From Bin55 sp965220235 (lineage in GTDB: Bacteria > Pseudomonadota > Gammaproteobacteria > Pseudomonadales > Azotimanducaceae), in NCBI GenBank assembly GCA_965220235.1, contig OZ244815.1, positions 2,046,001 through 2,110,000 on the forward strand: a DNA stretch of 64,000 nt, in the 5' to 3' direction. Under the pieces are notes generated by a model. The model saw nothing but the letters and a program-made list of their open reading frames with translations, was not told the origin of the DNA and made no database searches. Below are positions 34,711 through 43,347 of the stretch, in pieces. The translations under genes were made by a program, and so were the position numbers. The first letter of the stretch is position 1; the number at the start of each line of letters is the position of its first letter.

Positions 34711-36207
34711 CTAGACCAAACCGATGCGTTCTGCCATGCCGATTCGCTGAACTTTTCCGGTTGGACCCTTCGGGATATCCTGTAAAAACAAGATTTCCCT
34801 AGGCACCTTAAACGCAGCGAGCCGCTCGCGCGCGAATCGCTGAACCTCGTCTTTCGCCACAGATTCGCCTTCGCGTACGACTACTATCGAACCTACCTCC
34901 TCACCGAGCTTGTCGTGAGGTATCGCAAACGTGCATGCCTGTTCAATGGCAGGATGATCAAGCAATACATCATCGACTTCGAGCGGCGCGATTTTCTCGC
35001 CACCGCGATTGATGATTTCCTTCAATCGACCTGTGACTTTCACGTAACCTTCTTCATCCATGATCCCTAAGTCACCAGTACGAAACCAACCGTCGACAAA
35101 GTCCTTTGCGTTCGCTTCTGGATTGTTGATATAGCCCTTTGTCACGTTTTCGCCGTTTATGACAATCTCGCCTTCCTGTCCCGGTTGACGAAATTCGAGG
35201 ACACTCGTATCCGATATCTGTACCTTCGGTCCTGCTGCTGGTCCGACGGTACCAGGCTTGCGTTCCTGTGGAGGTAACGGATTCGAACACATCTGATGTG
35301 CTGCTTCTGTCATCGCATACGCCTCAACGACACGTGTTCCGAATGTCTCTTCTAGACCGTTTAAAACGGGTACTGGTAGCGAAGCGGACGACGAGCGAAT
35401 AAATCGCAATCGATTTCGAGCAGCACTTTCTTGATTCCGCTTCGCTCTCGCAAGGATCGCCTGATGCATCGTAGGCACCGCACTATACCAAGTCGGTGAA
35501 GTCTCATCTAACCAGCCGTAGAACCTGAGCGCGTCGAAACCAGGCGTACACGTGACGGAAGCGCCTGCATAAAGCGTGGCCATGATGGGAGCCATCAAAC
35601 CGTGGATATGAAACAACGGCATCACATTCAAACAGTGATCGTTCGCAGTCAGCTCAAGGGTTGACGCGATATTCTCTGCTGACGCAAGTAGGTTTTTCTG
35701 AGACAACGGCACCATCTTGGGTTTCGAAGTCGTGCCTGACGTATGCAGAATCAGCGCAATGTTGTCCAATGTACGTCGCTGACGGCTTTCACCGACTGGA
35801 CCGAATGTCAATCCCTCTGAACCTAGCTCAGCATCTATTTCAATCGTTCTGATTCCAAGGTTATTCGCTACGTCGAGCACCGGCGAACGGAATCCCGCCT
35901 CAACGAGGAGTAGGTCCGCCTCAAGATCCTTCAAGTAATAATCAAATTCGTCTGCGGTATATGCAGGATTCAAAGGCGCAACAGCGCACCATGGCACAGC
36001 ACTCGCAAAGGTCGTTGCCATCAATGACCCATTCCGCATCACGATCGCGACGCGATTGTCGCCCGAGATCCCGCTCCCCGCTAACGAATCTCCACAGCGT
36101 TCGGTACACTCGACGAGAGTTCCGTAGTTGATAGCATCGCCTTCGACACTCGCGATCGCCGTCGCGCCCTCCGGTGCTCCTTCGTACAAGTGCAGAATGT
36201 CGTTCAT
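34711..36207 (-). CDS. AMP-dependent acyl-CoA ligase
   Basis: A 498-residue adenylate-forming ligase. The P-loop is LILHTSGTTSKPKMVPLS (Thr-Ser-Gly-Thr-Thr at 156-160), YAMTEAAHQM is the adenine motif, WFRTGDLGIMDEEGYVKVTGR the ATP motif, and Lys485 in GPTGKVQR the catalytic Lys. It activates a carboxylic acid to its acyl-CoA. The order of residues resembles oxalyl-CoA synthetase/Pcs60-type ligases, but no substrate can be assigned. It is transcribed away from the F420-type oxidoreductase gene at 36387. Confidence 0.92.
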   Translation of the reverse strand: MNDILHLYEGAPEGATAIASVEGDAINYGTLVECTERCGDSLAGSGISGDNRVAIVMRNGSLMATTFASAVPWCAVAPLNPAYTADEFDYYLKDLEADLLLVEAGFRSPVLDVANNLGIRTIEIDAELGSEGLTFGPVGESRQRRTLDNIALILHTSGTTSKPKMVPLSQKNLLASAENIASTLELTANDHCLNVMPLFHIHGLMAPIMATLYAGASVTCTPGFDALRFYGWLDETSPTWYSAVPTMHQAILARAKRNQESAARNRLRFIRSSSASLPVPVLNGLEETFGTRVVEAYAMTEAAHQMCSNPLPPQERKPGTVGPAAGPKVQISDTSVLEFRQPGQEGEIVINGENVTKGYINNPEANAKDFVDGWFRTGDLGIMDEEGYVKVTGRLKEIINRGGEKIAPLEVDDVLLDHPAIEQACTFAIPHDKLGEEVGSIVVVREGESVAKDEVQRFARERLAAFKVPREILFLQDIPKGPTGKVQRIGMAERIGLV

Positions 36208-36386
36208 GTGGGCCGATGGTTTGTCTTGAAGATCGGAATTAGACTCAAGAGGTATTGGACCGCGGGTATTTGCTTGATATTGAAGTGATGGTTAGTCGTG
36301 CAACAACGTACATGGACAATTAGCGCCGCCTCGTAAAGCTTGTGAGGCAACATACGAAGGTGAACAGTTCAAAAAGGAGATCTGCC

Positions 36387-37307
36387 ATGCGAATCGGAAT
36401 ATACGGCGGAAACGTGCGTCGAGGTAAGCCACTGACGAGCCTTGTCGACGAAATCGTCGAGAAAGAATCAGAGGGCTTCGTCAGTTACTGGATGCCGCAA
36501 GTGCACATGTTCGACGCGCTAACCATGATTGCGCTGGCAGGTCAACAAACATCAACAATCGAGATGGGAACTGCTGTCGTCCCCAGCTATCCGCGCCATC
36601 CAAACGCGCTTGCTCAGCAAGCGGCAACTGTAAATTCCTTAACGGGCGGCCGACTGGTCCTCGGCGTTGGGCCGTCTCATGCACCAGGCATCGAAGCACT
36701 AGGTCTTAAATACGATCGACCGGCGCAGCACATGCGCGAGTATGTAAGGGTGCTCAAAGCTCTGACAACCGAAGGTCAAGTTGATCATCAAGGTGACGTG
36801 TATCAGATCAAGACCAGCATTGCAGTACCTGACGCAAGTCCGTTCCCAATTGTCATGTCCGCGCTAGCGCCGTTGATGTTGAAAGCGGCGGCGGAAGTTG
36901 CTGATGGTACGGTAACTTGGATGGTAGGTCGTAAGACGATTGCCGAAAACACGGTTCCGCGCATCACCAACGCAGCCGCTGCGGCTGGCCGAGAAGCACC
37001 GCGCGTCATCGTCGGTCTTCCAGTTTGCGTGCATGACGACAAAGAGCAAGCTATCGCACGAGCGAATCAAGTGTTTGGACACTACTACGGGTTGCCGAAC
37101 TATCGACGCCAGTTGGACAATGAAGGTTTATCGAGCGCTGGTGAGATCGCCGTAGTCGGAAACGAAAGCGACGTTGAATCACAACTGCAGGCGTTCTTTG
37201 ATGCAGGAGCGACCGAAGTGCTCGCTAGTGTATTCCCTGCTGGTGACGATAGTCGAGGCTCATTCGCTCGAACGAATGAACTGTTAAAGGGATTAGTCGC
37301 CGCTTAA
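36387..37307 (+). CDS. Luciferase-like (LLM class) flavin/F420-dependent oxidoreductase
   Basis: A 306-residue member of the bacterial luciferase-like monooxygenase fold. It begins MRIGIYGGNVRRGKP, continues with the MPQVHMFDALTMIALAG and TVNSLTGGRLVLGVGPSHAPGIEALGLKYDRPAQHMREYV segments, and ends with ASVFPAGDD. This is the TIGR03564-like F420-dependent group in which substrate oxidation uses F420 or FMN. ATG 36387 is chosen because AAAGGAGA precedes it; 15 residues of in-frame extension upstream are rejected. Divergent from the acyl-CoA ligase, so the 180-base gap probably carries both promoters. Confidence 0.9.
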   Translation: MRIGIYGGNVRRGKPLTSLVDEIVEKESEGFVSYWMPQVHMFDALTMIALAGQQTSTIEMGTAVVPSYPRHPNALAQQAATVNSLTGGRLVLGVGPSHAPGIEALGLKYDRPAQHMREYVRVLKALTTEGQVDHQGDVYQIKTSIAVPDASPFPIVMSALAPLMLKAAAEVADGTVTWMVGRKTIAENTVPRITNAAAAAGREAPRVIVGLPVCVHDDKEQAIARANQVFGHYYGLPNYRRQLDNEGLSSAGEIAVVGNESDVESQLQAFFDAGATEVLASVFPAGDDSRGSFARTNELLKGLVAA

Positions 37308-37337
37308 TTCCCGAAGCGTCACGCGCATGTCGCGCGG

Positions 37338-38294
37338 TTAGTTACCTTCAAAAAACCGACGGGGGTTATTCACGAAGAGGTCGTCGATCTTCTCACGACT
37401 AACTCCCATTTCCTCTAAATCGGGGATCACGTGCCGGTGGATGTACAGATATTGATCTACGTTACTCCGCGTGAATTCATGCTCAAGTGGAATCGAACCG
37501 TCAGGTAATTCCTTGTGAATATGCAAGCAGATGCAGTCGTGAGCCGGACAAAGCCGATCACCATAGCCGTCATCGATTAACGATTTCATCGTCGTCGTGC
37601 GCATATGGGGGCTAACTAGCCTCCCGGGGTACCGATCGAGACCAAGAAAACAACCTTGATCTAGGATCCACTTCAAGTATTCGGTGTCCGTGGTATCGTT
37701 CGAATGATCGATTTTTACTCTGGTGAGATCGACTCCTTCTTCTTTAAAAATCTCGATTTGGCGCCGCGCAACCTGGCCGGTGGGATACGAATGAACCATG
37801 ATCGGGAGTCCAGTTTCTAGATGAGCTCGAGACACCGCTCGAGCCATCAATTCGAGGTCCTCGGTGACGCCCTGAAAATCTGCCGCACATTTCAGAATGC
37901 CTGCTTTGATCTCGGTTCCACGAAAACCCGACTCAACGTCCTTGATAAATTCGCGTGCCATCTGATTCGGTGAGACGCCTCGAAGAAAACGCGGCACGTC
38001 GAGCCACCATCCGGTCGTGTTGATGATGTTGACACCGGATCCTTCTGAAACTTCGCGAAGCAAATCGGGGTCTTTACCCAGATCGTAGGTTGTCGCATCA
38101 ACGATGCTGTCGATGCCGGCTGCTTTAGCACGTTTAAATGTATCAATCGCGCGTTGGACGCGATCTTCCGGGCCGAATAAATCTGGAAACTGCCGAAACA
38201 TGCCTGGCGCACTCACCATGACATGCTCATGCATAAGCGTGAACCCGAGCTCGGAACTATCTATGGGTCCAGTGACTGTTTGAATCTGAGTCAA
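37338..38294 (-). CDS. Phosphotriesterase-family hydrolase
   Basis: A 318-residue TIM-barrel hydrolase of the amidohydrolase superfamily (PTE branch). Its binuclear metal ligands are His22 and His24 (LMHEHV), carbamylated Lys135 (GILKCAAD), His168 (VHSYP), His197 (IDHSND) and Asp220 (GLDRYPG). All are present. The family includes lactonases, carboxylesterases and phosphotriesterases. TTG 38294 starts one base after the stop of the Gfo/Idh gene, so they are one operon. It converges with the LLM gene at a 30-base gap. Confidence 0.93.
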   Translation of the reverse strand: MTQIQTVTGPIDSSELGFTLMHEHVMVSAPGMFRQFPDLFGPEDRVQRAIDTFKRAKAAGIDSIVDATTYDLGKDPDLLREVSEGSGVNIINTTGWWLDVPRFLRGVSPNQMAREFIKDVESGFRGTEIKAGILKCAADFQGVTEDLELMARAVSRAHLETGLPIMVHSYPTGQVARRQIEIFKEEGVDLTRVKIDHSNDTTDTEYLKWILDQGCFLGLDRYPGRLVSPHMRTTTMKSLIDDGYGDRLCPAHDCICLHIHKELPDGSIPLEHEFTRSNVDQYLYIHRHVIPDLEEMGVSREKIDDLFVNNPRRFFEGN

Positions 38295-38295
38295 G

Positions 38296-39291
38296 CTATT
38301 TCTTGCTAGGCTGTCGAATACTTACTGGCTTATTCTCGTTGGCTGATTTGTACGCCGCTTCGGTCAATTGAGCTACTTGAAACGCGTAGTCAGGCGGTTC
38401 GATGCTATCCACACCTTTACGCATGGCAGCGAAAAAGGCCGCATCCGGTGTCGATGCTCTGATACGCCTTGGTACCTCCACCACATTGTCATTTAACAAT
38501 AACGATTGAAATCGCCATTGGTGCATATGCAACACCAGGCTGCCTTCGGTCCCAGAAATCATCAAGCGTTCGTCGTGACGCGCCGCATTTCCAATTGTTG
38601 TGAGCGTACCTACAGCGCCACCGTCAAACGAGACATGGCACGCCATATTGACATCGACCTTCTGTCCTTGGCGATCCTGTGTTGCCCATACCCGTTTTGG
38701 CCGTAAGCCGGTCACCCACAGCAATGATCCGACAAGGTGGCTACCTGTATCCATTAACATACCACCGCCCGACAGTTCTAGGTCAACCCGCCAACCACCG
38801 AAAGCCTCCCAGTTCTGCGTGACATAGCCAGACACGCCGCAAATTTCACCAATCTCACCTCGCGCAATGAGTTCGCGTGCGTAGACATACTCTGGCATCC
38901 AATGGCGTTGATATGCGACCATCAATATGCATTCAACGCGAGAAGCTAATTGGATCAATGAGTTAGCGTGCTTAGACTGTATCACTAACGGCTTTTCAAC
39001 GAGTACGTGCCGCCCGTCTTCAAGACTGCGTTTAACTTGGAGGTTATGGTGTTTATGCGGCGTGCTGATGATCACCCCGTGAGATTCGATATTCTTGAGC
39101 ATCGCTTGCCAATTGGCGAAATACGGAATCTCATACCCAGCACGCTCTTGAAGCTGCTCAGCGTGACTCTCCTCCGGGTCGGCAACGCCTACGATTTTCG
39201 TGCGTTTGTCATCCAATATGCGCGGTACATGCGCGCCACGCATGTTGCCACCCGCCCCGACAAGAACGACGTTTAGTCTTGGCTTAGCCAT
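38296..39291 (-). CDS. Gfo/Idh/MocA family oxidoreductase
   Basis: A 331-residue NAD(P)-dependent dehydrogenase. The Rossmann start is VVLVGAGGNMRG, and the catalytic Lys is in the GRHVLVEKPLV motif (EKP). The GGGMLMDTGSHLVGSLLW segment holds the second active-site pair. Such enzymes oxidise sugars, inositols, or amide/ether substrates. Tightly coupled to the phosphotriesterase-family gene downstream, it may handle the product of that hydrolase. The upstream 348-base gap contains a notable hairpin but no gene. Confidence 0.92.
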   Translation of the reverse strand: MAKPRLNVVLVGAGGNMRGAHVPRILDDKRTKIVGVADPEESHAEQLQERAGYEIPYFANWQAMLKNIESHGVIISTPHKHHNLQVKRSLEDGRHVLVEKPLVIQSKHANSLIQLASRVECILMVAYQRHWMPEYVYARELIARGEIGEICGVSGYVTQNWEAFGGWRVDLELSGGGMLMDTGSHLVGSLLWVTGLRPKRVWATQDRQGQKVDVNMACHVSFDGGAVGTLTTIGNAARHDERLMISGTEGSLVLHMHQWRFQSLLLNDNVVEVPRRIRASTPDAAFFAAMRKGVDSIEPPDYAFQVAQLTEAAYKSANENKPVSIRQPSKK

Positions 39292-39639
39292 CAGGAATTA
39301 CAATCAAGTGACAAAAGCGATTTTACACCCGAAGTGTGTCGGCGCCACTATGACGCGTACCGTATATCACTCCGTTCTTCGGGAGCAACTTAGAGTACCG
39401 ATGCACACGAGGTCAGTTAGCTAGATTGAACTTCAACTAGCAACTCGAAACTCTAGATCTGAACTAAATTTGAAAAATACCACCGATATAAACTAATTAA
39501 CACTAAGTAATTCCCTTTTATGACCTAAAGCTAGGACTATTTTGCGAATTAGATCTACGTGGAATGTTTGCGGTCAACGCACAAAGAGGCTTGCTGACTC
39601 CGTACTCTACACGAAGAAAATCTAATCGACTCGCCGGTT
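39292..39639. other. Intergenic region with no recognised gene
   Basis: A 348-base, relatively A+T-rich stretch separates the Gfo/Idh gene (start 39291) from the end of the dehydrogenase gene at 39640. It contains the long imperfect hairpin listed at 39416-39444. No good ORF, tRNA or repeated element is seen. It should contain the promoter of the minus-strand Gfo/Idh-phosphotriesterase operon. Confidence 0.6.
39416..39444. repeat. Long near-perfect inverted repeat, possible terminator or operator
   Basis: GTT, GCTAG and TTGAA on the left arm pair with TTCAA, CTAGC and AAC on the right, leaving two single unpaired A residues and a one-base centre. Thirteen pairs in 29 bases are unlikely by chance. 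No T-run follows on either strand, so a protein-binding site or RNA stem is as likely as a terminator. Confidence 0.5.
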
Positions 39640-40692
39640 CTATACCTGTAACGCGGTGGAGAAGTCCGGGAACCCAGTCCATCTCCCAGGATCAGTGTGT
39701 CGCATTACTGCTACAGTCTTTATCGCTTCAGGATTCGCCAAACCATGCGGTTTCTGCCCCGTAAGGACACGGATGATGTTTTCGGCTTGCATGACGGCGG
39801 TTTCGCGCACGAATAATTCGGACATAGCAGCAACATGAGGAGTTACGTAACAATTCGGCAACTCGAGTAGACGACTACTTGAGGGCAGCGGCTCTACCTT
39901 TGTGACATCGACTGCAGCGGCTTCAATTTCACCGCTCCCCAATGCATCAGCTAGAGCTTCTTCGTCAACGATCGGTCCACGAGCAGTGTTCACAAGGAGT
40001 GCCGTCGATTTCATGCGCCGGAAAGCGTCTGCATTGAACAAATTGTTGGTTTCATTCGTTGCCGAGCAGTGGATTGTGATAAAGTCTGATTCAGCAAGCA
40101 GCGTGTCAAAGTCAACCAACGAGACACCGTATAGATCACCTGCGAGCTGGTTTACGTAGGGGTCGTGCGCGAGGATTCGGCTTACACCGAAGCCACGAAT
40201 TCGAGTTGCAAACGCTCGACCAATATTTCCAAATCCAACGATACCCATGGTGTGACCGGACAGTCGACGCATCGTAGGGGTGTAACCACCCATAGCGCGC
40301 GGATTGTCCGCCCAATCACCCGCACGTGTTGAACTAATTGCATCGTATAGTCGCCGTGTAAGCGACAACAACAACGATACTGCGTGGTCAGCCACTTCAG
40401 TCGTATTTGAACCAGGAACATTGCAGACCATAACACCAAGCTGCGTAGCCGCGTCTATATCGATCGAATCAACTCCAACACCGAAGCGACTTACCACTTT
40501 TAGATTCGGGCAGGATTCCATCACGTATCGCGAGGTCAGCGGCATGATGCCGACCTGTGCCCCGTCTGCGTCGCCAATGAGTTCGATGAGCTCATCTTCG
40601 TTACTACATCGACCTTCCTTGATTTCGATTCCGGCTTCTTCGTACAGGGATTGTTGCGCACCTTGCGCACGTCCTTGTAAAGCTACTTTCAT
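39640..40692 (-). CDS. D-isomer-specific 2-hydroxyacid dehydrogenase (phosphoglycerate dehydrogenase-like)
   Basis: A 350-residue dehydrogenase of the formate/glycerate dehydrogenase family. The NAD motif is GHTMGIVGFGNIGRAFA. Catalytic residues are Arg in LLVNTARGPIVDEEAL, Glu in VDVTKVEPLP and His in VTPHVAAMSE. The first domain (VVSRFGVGVDSIDID) is typical. ATG 40692 has GAGGAAAC upstream, so a 12-residue extension is rejected. The C-terminus continues past the usual catalytic domain with LANPEAIKTVAVMRHTDPG. Likely oxidises a 2-hydroxy acid; the specific substrate is unknown. Confidence 0.92.
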   Translation of the reverse strand: MKVALQGRAQGAQQSLYEEAGIEIKEGRCSNEDELIELIGDADGAQVGIMPLTSRYVMESCPNLKVVSRFGVGVDSIDIDAATQLGVMVCNVPGSNTTEVADHAVSLLLSLTRRLYDAISSTRAGDWADNPRAMGGYTPTMRRLSGHTMGIVGFGNIGRAFATRIRGFGVSRILAHDPYVNQLAGDLYGVSLVDFDTLLAESDFITIHCSATNETNNLFNADAFRRMKSTALLVNTARGPIVDEEALADALGSGEIEAAAVDVTKVEPLPSSSRLLELPNCYVTPHVAAMSELFVRETAVMQAENIIRVLTGQKPHGLANPEAIKTVAVMRHTDPGRWTGFPDFSTALQV

Positions 40693-40759
40693 GTTTGTTT
40701 CCTCATTCGAGCGCGACGAATTCTGCACGACGGGGTTTTACAGATTTTCTGTTTTTATT

Positions 40760-40789
40760 CGATTAATTAGTCAAGCATGCGGATGTCAA
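40760..40789 (-). promoter_or_regulatory. Weak candidate promoter upstream of the 2-hydroxyacid dehydrogenase
   Basis: On the minus strand a perfect TTGACA (complement of 40784-40789) is followed at about 17-18 bases by TTAATC/TAATCG. The -35 is good, the -10 poor. It lies about 70-95 bases before the ATG at 40692. Confidence 0.3.
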
Positions 40790-40829
40790 CGTAGTTCGAG
40801 ATGTGCGTCCATTTAAACCCGAAATTAAC

Positions 40830-43016
40830 TCAGGTTGCGCCCAGTGGACCCTTAGCAGATTCAGCCACGACATACCTGTATAGGGTCAACGCCAATTGGT
40901 GGTCTTCTTCGTCTAGCTTCTCCAGTTCCGCCGGAGAAACTAGCAGCGTGCGACAAGGACCGTCTGCAGAGATCGATACAGTCGTTTCAGTCTCATCGAT
41001 TGCGCCGGCAGGTTCAATTACTGACCCCGCACCACATTGATAAAGAACTGAACCATCGTCAGCTAAGACGGAAGCTTTACCTGACATCAATAGCTGCATC
41101 CCTTTATGTGGCTCTCCAGGCGCAGTAATGACTGCTTCGTCGTCATATTCAATGTTCTCGAACCGATCGCTCAATTTACCCGTCAGATCTTCGAACTGCG
41201 CCTGTCGATCTAAAAACTGAGTTAGTTCTGGGTTAGTACTCAGACGCACTAAATCGCGTAAATCGGGATCCGCTGCGACGTCAGCTTCATAGTTCTCGAG
41301 CAGAACGCCTTCGGCTTCCGCTAACGCGAGTTCCTCAGATTCGACCCAAGAGACGTCATCGGACAAAGACGCCGGGACGTCTCGTTTGATCTCCTGCACG
41401 AGTTTATCGGTCGTCGAGCTAAGAATTGTTTTGACACTCTGCGAACTAGCACGCTGAATGAACACGCGCAAACCATCAAGGGCGGAAAGATCGAAACCAG
41501 TTACCTCTTTGAAATCAATCACAACGCAAGACAAGCTCAACTCACCAGTGAGCGCTTCCTTAAGCTGATTCACGAGCGAGTGTGCGCTACCGAAAAACAC
41601 GTATCCCTGTAGTTGATAGATTTGTGCACGTGAACCATAGACTTTTATGATCGACTGTTCGGGTATTGATCTAACTGTTTTGCTAGTACGATCTCGAATC
41701 GTGTACTGTGACTTGATCAACGGAACGTGACTTAGCCGAACAACAAAGAACACCAAACTAAGCACGAGCCCTAAGGCTATCGCTTCTAGAAAACCGACGA
41801 TCACAATCGTGAAGCAAATCAACACGAGCATGCTGTATTCGGCCGCTTGCAGACGTTTTCGACTCTTGATTAGCCAATCTGAAATAAGCGGTACCGATAT
41901 GGCGATCAAAAAGCCGCTGGTTGCAGGTAAAGGCAGGAGTTGTAGTACCTCCGATCCCAAGAAAACGAACGCGATAAACGTAATCGCGATAACTATGCTC
42001 GTTATTGGCGTATTCGCATGTAATGCAATATGAGGCAGCGTTGAGGACGCTACGGTCGCACCGGGAATACCCCCACCCGCGCCAGATAGTAGATTTGCAA
42101 CACCGTGGAGCTTGAATTCCCTATTCCAGTCGAATTCCAAATTCGCGCCTAGCTCTAATTGGGCGAAACTTACGACAGTTAGGATCAACAACACTAGAAA
42201 AAGGACGGTCGCACTTACGATCTGCGTGAAAACGACTCCCCATTGGATCGCATCTAGGTCAGCCAATCCGAACGCTGGCCAGAGCGACACTGACCATTCA
42301 GCATCTAGGAACATCCCTGCAGAACGTGCTTCGTCAATCGATATACCTAGTAATAGCAATCCAACATGAAACAACACACAGAACGCGATGAACAAGAAAG
42401 GTACTATCCAGTAAGCACGCCAGATTCTCGTCGCAACGACCAAGGACACACCCAGAAATACGCTAAGAATCGCCTTCCAAGACACCATCGGTTCGAGTAA
42501 GGAATCCCAGGTGCTAGGTCGCCAATCCAGACCCGCCAATCGGAGACCGAAGAGAAGAATAAGAATTCCTGACCCCGCTAATGCACCTGCCGATACCGTA
42601 AATGGAACGAATCGAAAAAAACCCGCGATCTTAAAGGACCCCAGAATTAAGAAAAGTAACCCGGTCAGAAACGCTGTTCCGATGATCGTCGTCACATACG
42701 TCATATAGAGTTCTTCGCCCTGCAAGTCGAGTGACTGCGCAATCGCGATCATCACTAACGCGACGGGTATCGGTACCGTTGCGACAGGTGCAGGGAACTT
42801 ACCAAATATAGCTACAAATAGCGTGAGGATCGCGGTTCCGACGAAGAAAACACCCGCACCTTTCAACGCGAATGGTTCGAGTCCGTCTGTGAACACAATG
42901 CTCACTAGAGCAAATATTGAAATTGCAAGCGCGAATCCTCGGACTAGTCCGACGGAAATTCCCGATGAGAAGTCAAGCTCCTTGCCGAGAAGATGCTTCT
43001 TCTCTTTGACGCTCAA
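40830..43016 (-). CDS. SulP-family anion transporter with STAS and cyclic-nucleotide-binding-like domains
   Basis: A 728-residue membrane protein. Residues about 15-430 hold some 10-12 membrane helices of a SulP permease (FTVSAGALAGSGILILL, GAGGGIPGATVASSTLPHIA). A STAS domain follows near 455-560 (GYVFFGSAHSLVNQL, VVIDFKEVTGFDLSALDGL), and residues about 620-715 resemble a cyclic-nucleotide-binding domain (AVITAPGEPHKGMQLLMSGKA, VIEPAGAID). The family moves sulfate, bicarbonate or other anions. The last domain suggests ligand control, but its cNMP-contact residues were not verified. TTG 43016 starts it. It diverges from the polyketide synthase gene across a 331-base gap. Confidence 0.9.
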   Translation of the reverse strand: MSVKEKKHLLGKELDFSSGISVGLVRGFALAISIFALVSIVFTDGLEPFALKGAGVFFVGTAILTLFVAIFGKFPAPVATVPIPVALVMIAIAQSLDLQGEELYMTYVTTIIGTAFLTGLLFLILGSFKIAGFFRFVPFTVSAGALAGSGILILLFGLRLAGLDWRPSTWDSLLEPMVSWKAILSVFLGVSLVVATRIWRAYWIVPFLFIAFCVLFHVGLLLLGISIDEARSAGMFLDAEWSVSLWPAFGLADLDAIQWGVVFTQIVSATVLFLVLLILTVVSFAQLELGANLEFDWNREFKLHGVANLLSGAGGGIPGATVASSTLPHIALHANTPITSIVIAITFIAFVFLGSEVLQLLPLPATSGFLIAISVPLISDWLIKSRKRLQAAEYSMLVLICFTIVIVGFLEAIALGLVLSLVFFVVRLSHVPLIKSQYTIRDRTSKTVRSIPEQSIIKVYGSRAQIYQLQGYVFFGSAHSLVNQLKEALTGELSLSCVVIDFKEVTGFDLSALDGLRVFIQRASSQSVKTILSSTTDKLVQEIKRDVPASLSDDVSWVESEELALAEAEGVLLENYEADVAADPDLRDLVRLSTNPELTQFLDRQAQFEDLTGKLSDRFENIEYDDEAVITAPGEPHKGMQLLMSGKASVLADDGSVLYQCGAGSVIEPAGAIDETETTVSISADGPCRTLLVSPAELEKLDEEDHQLALTLYRYVVAESAKGPLGAT

Positions 43017-43347
43017 CGTCTCAACCTTGTTACTTTCTTCAGAAATGCGCCTAACTCAGTCGGTTCATTCGCAACGGCTATCTTACTTTTAGCAATCGAG
43101 AACATCCCTTCCGGACGTTCGTCAAATTCGTACTTCAAAACTCTGACTTTTTAATTGCAGTTTGTATAGACGACCGATGCCACTATCGTTAAAGGGGTAC
43201 GAACTCGGCGCCCTCACCCGGTTCTCCGAGTCGACTATTTTTAGTCGCATACGAGACGTACGGATTACGTCTATTACCTCTCAATATTCCAATCACTCAT
43301 ATACAATCATTCGAAGGTAGCTCTCGTTGATTTACAAAGGCGCACGA
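43017..43347. other. Divergent intergenic region between the SulP transporter and the polyketide synthase
   Basis: This 331-base stretch has no good gene. It is rich in A and T near the synthase start, with TATACAAT at about 43300-43307 as a possible -10 for the synthase, and a 6-bp perfect hairpin (43232-43247). It must carry the promoters of both neighbours, so the SulP transporter and the synthase may share control. Confidence 0.5.
43232..43247. promoter_or_regulatory. Perfect 6-bp hairpin in the synthase upstream region
   Basis: CGACTA at 43232-43237 and TAGTCG at 43242-43247 are perfect inverted repeats around TTTT. It may be a protein-binding site or a small RNA hairpin about 100 bases upstream of the synthase start. 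Confidence 0.35.

Noticed and set aside
43327..43347. TTG 43327 as the start of the polyketide synthase.
   Set aside because: ATG 43348 has AAAGG at good spacing and the extra seven residues add nothing to KS1. TTG 43327 cannot be fully excluded because GAAGG precedes it.
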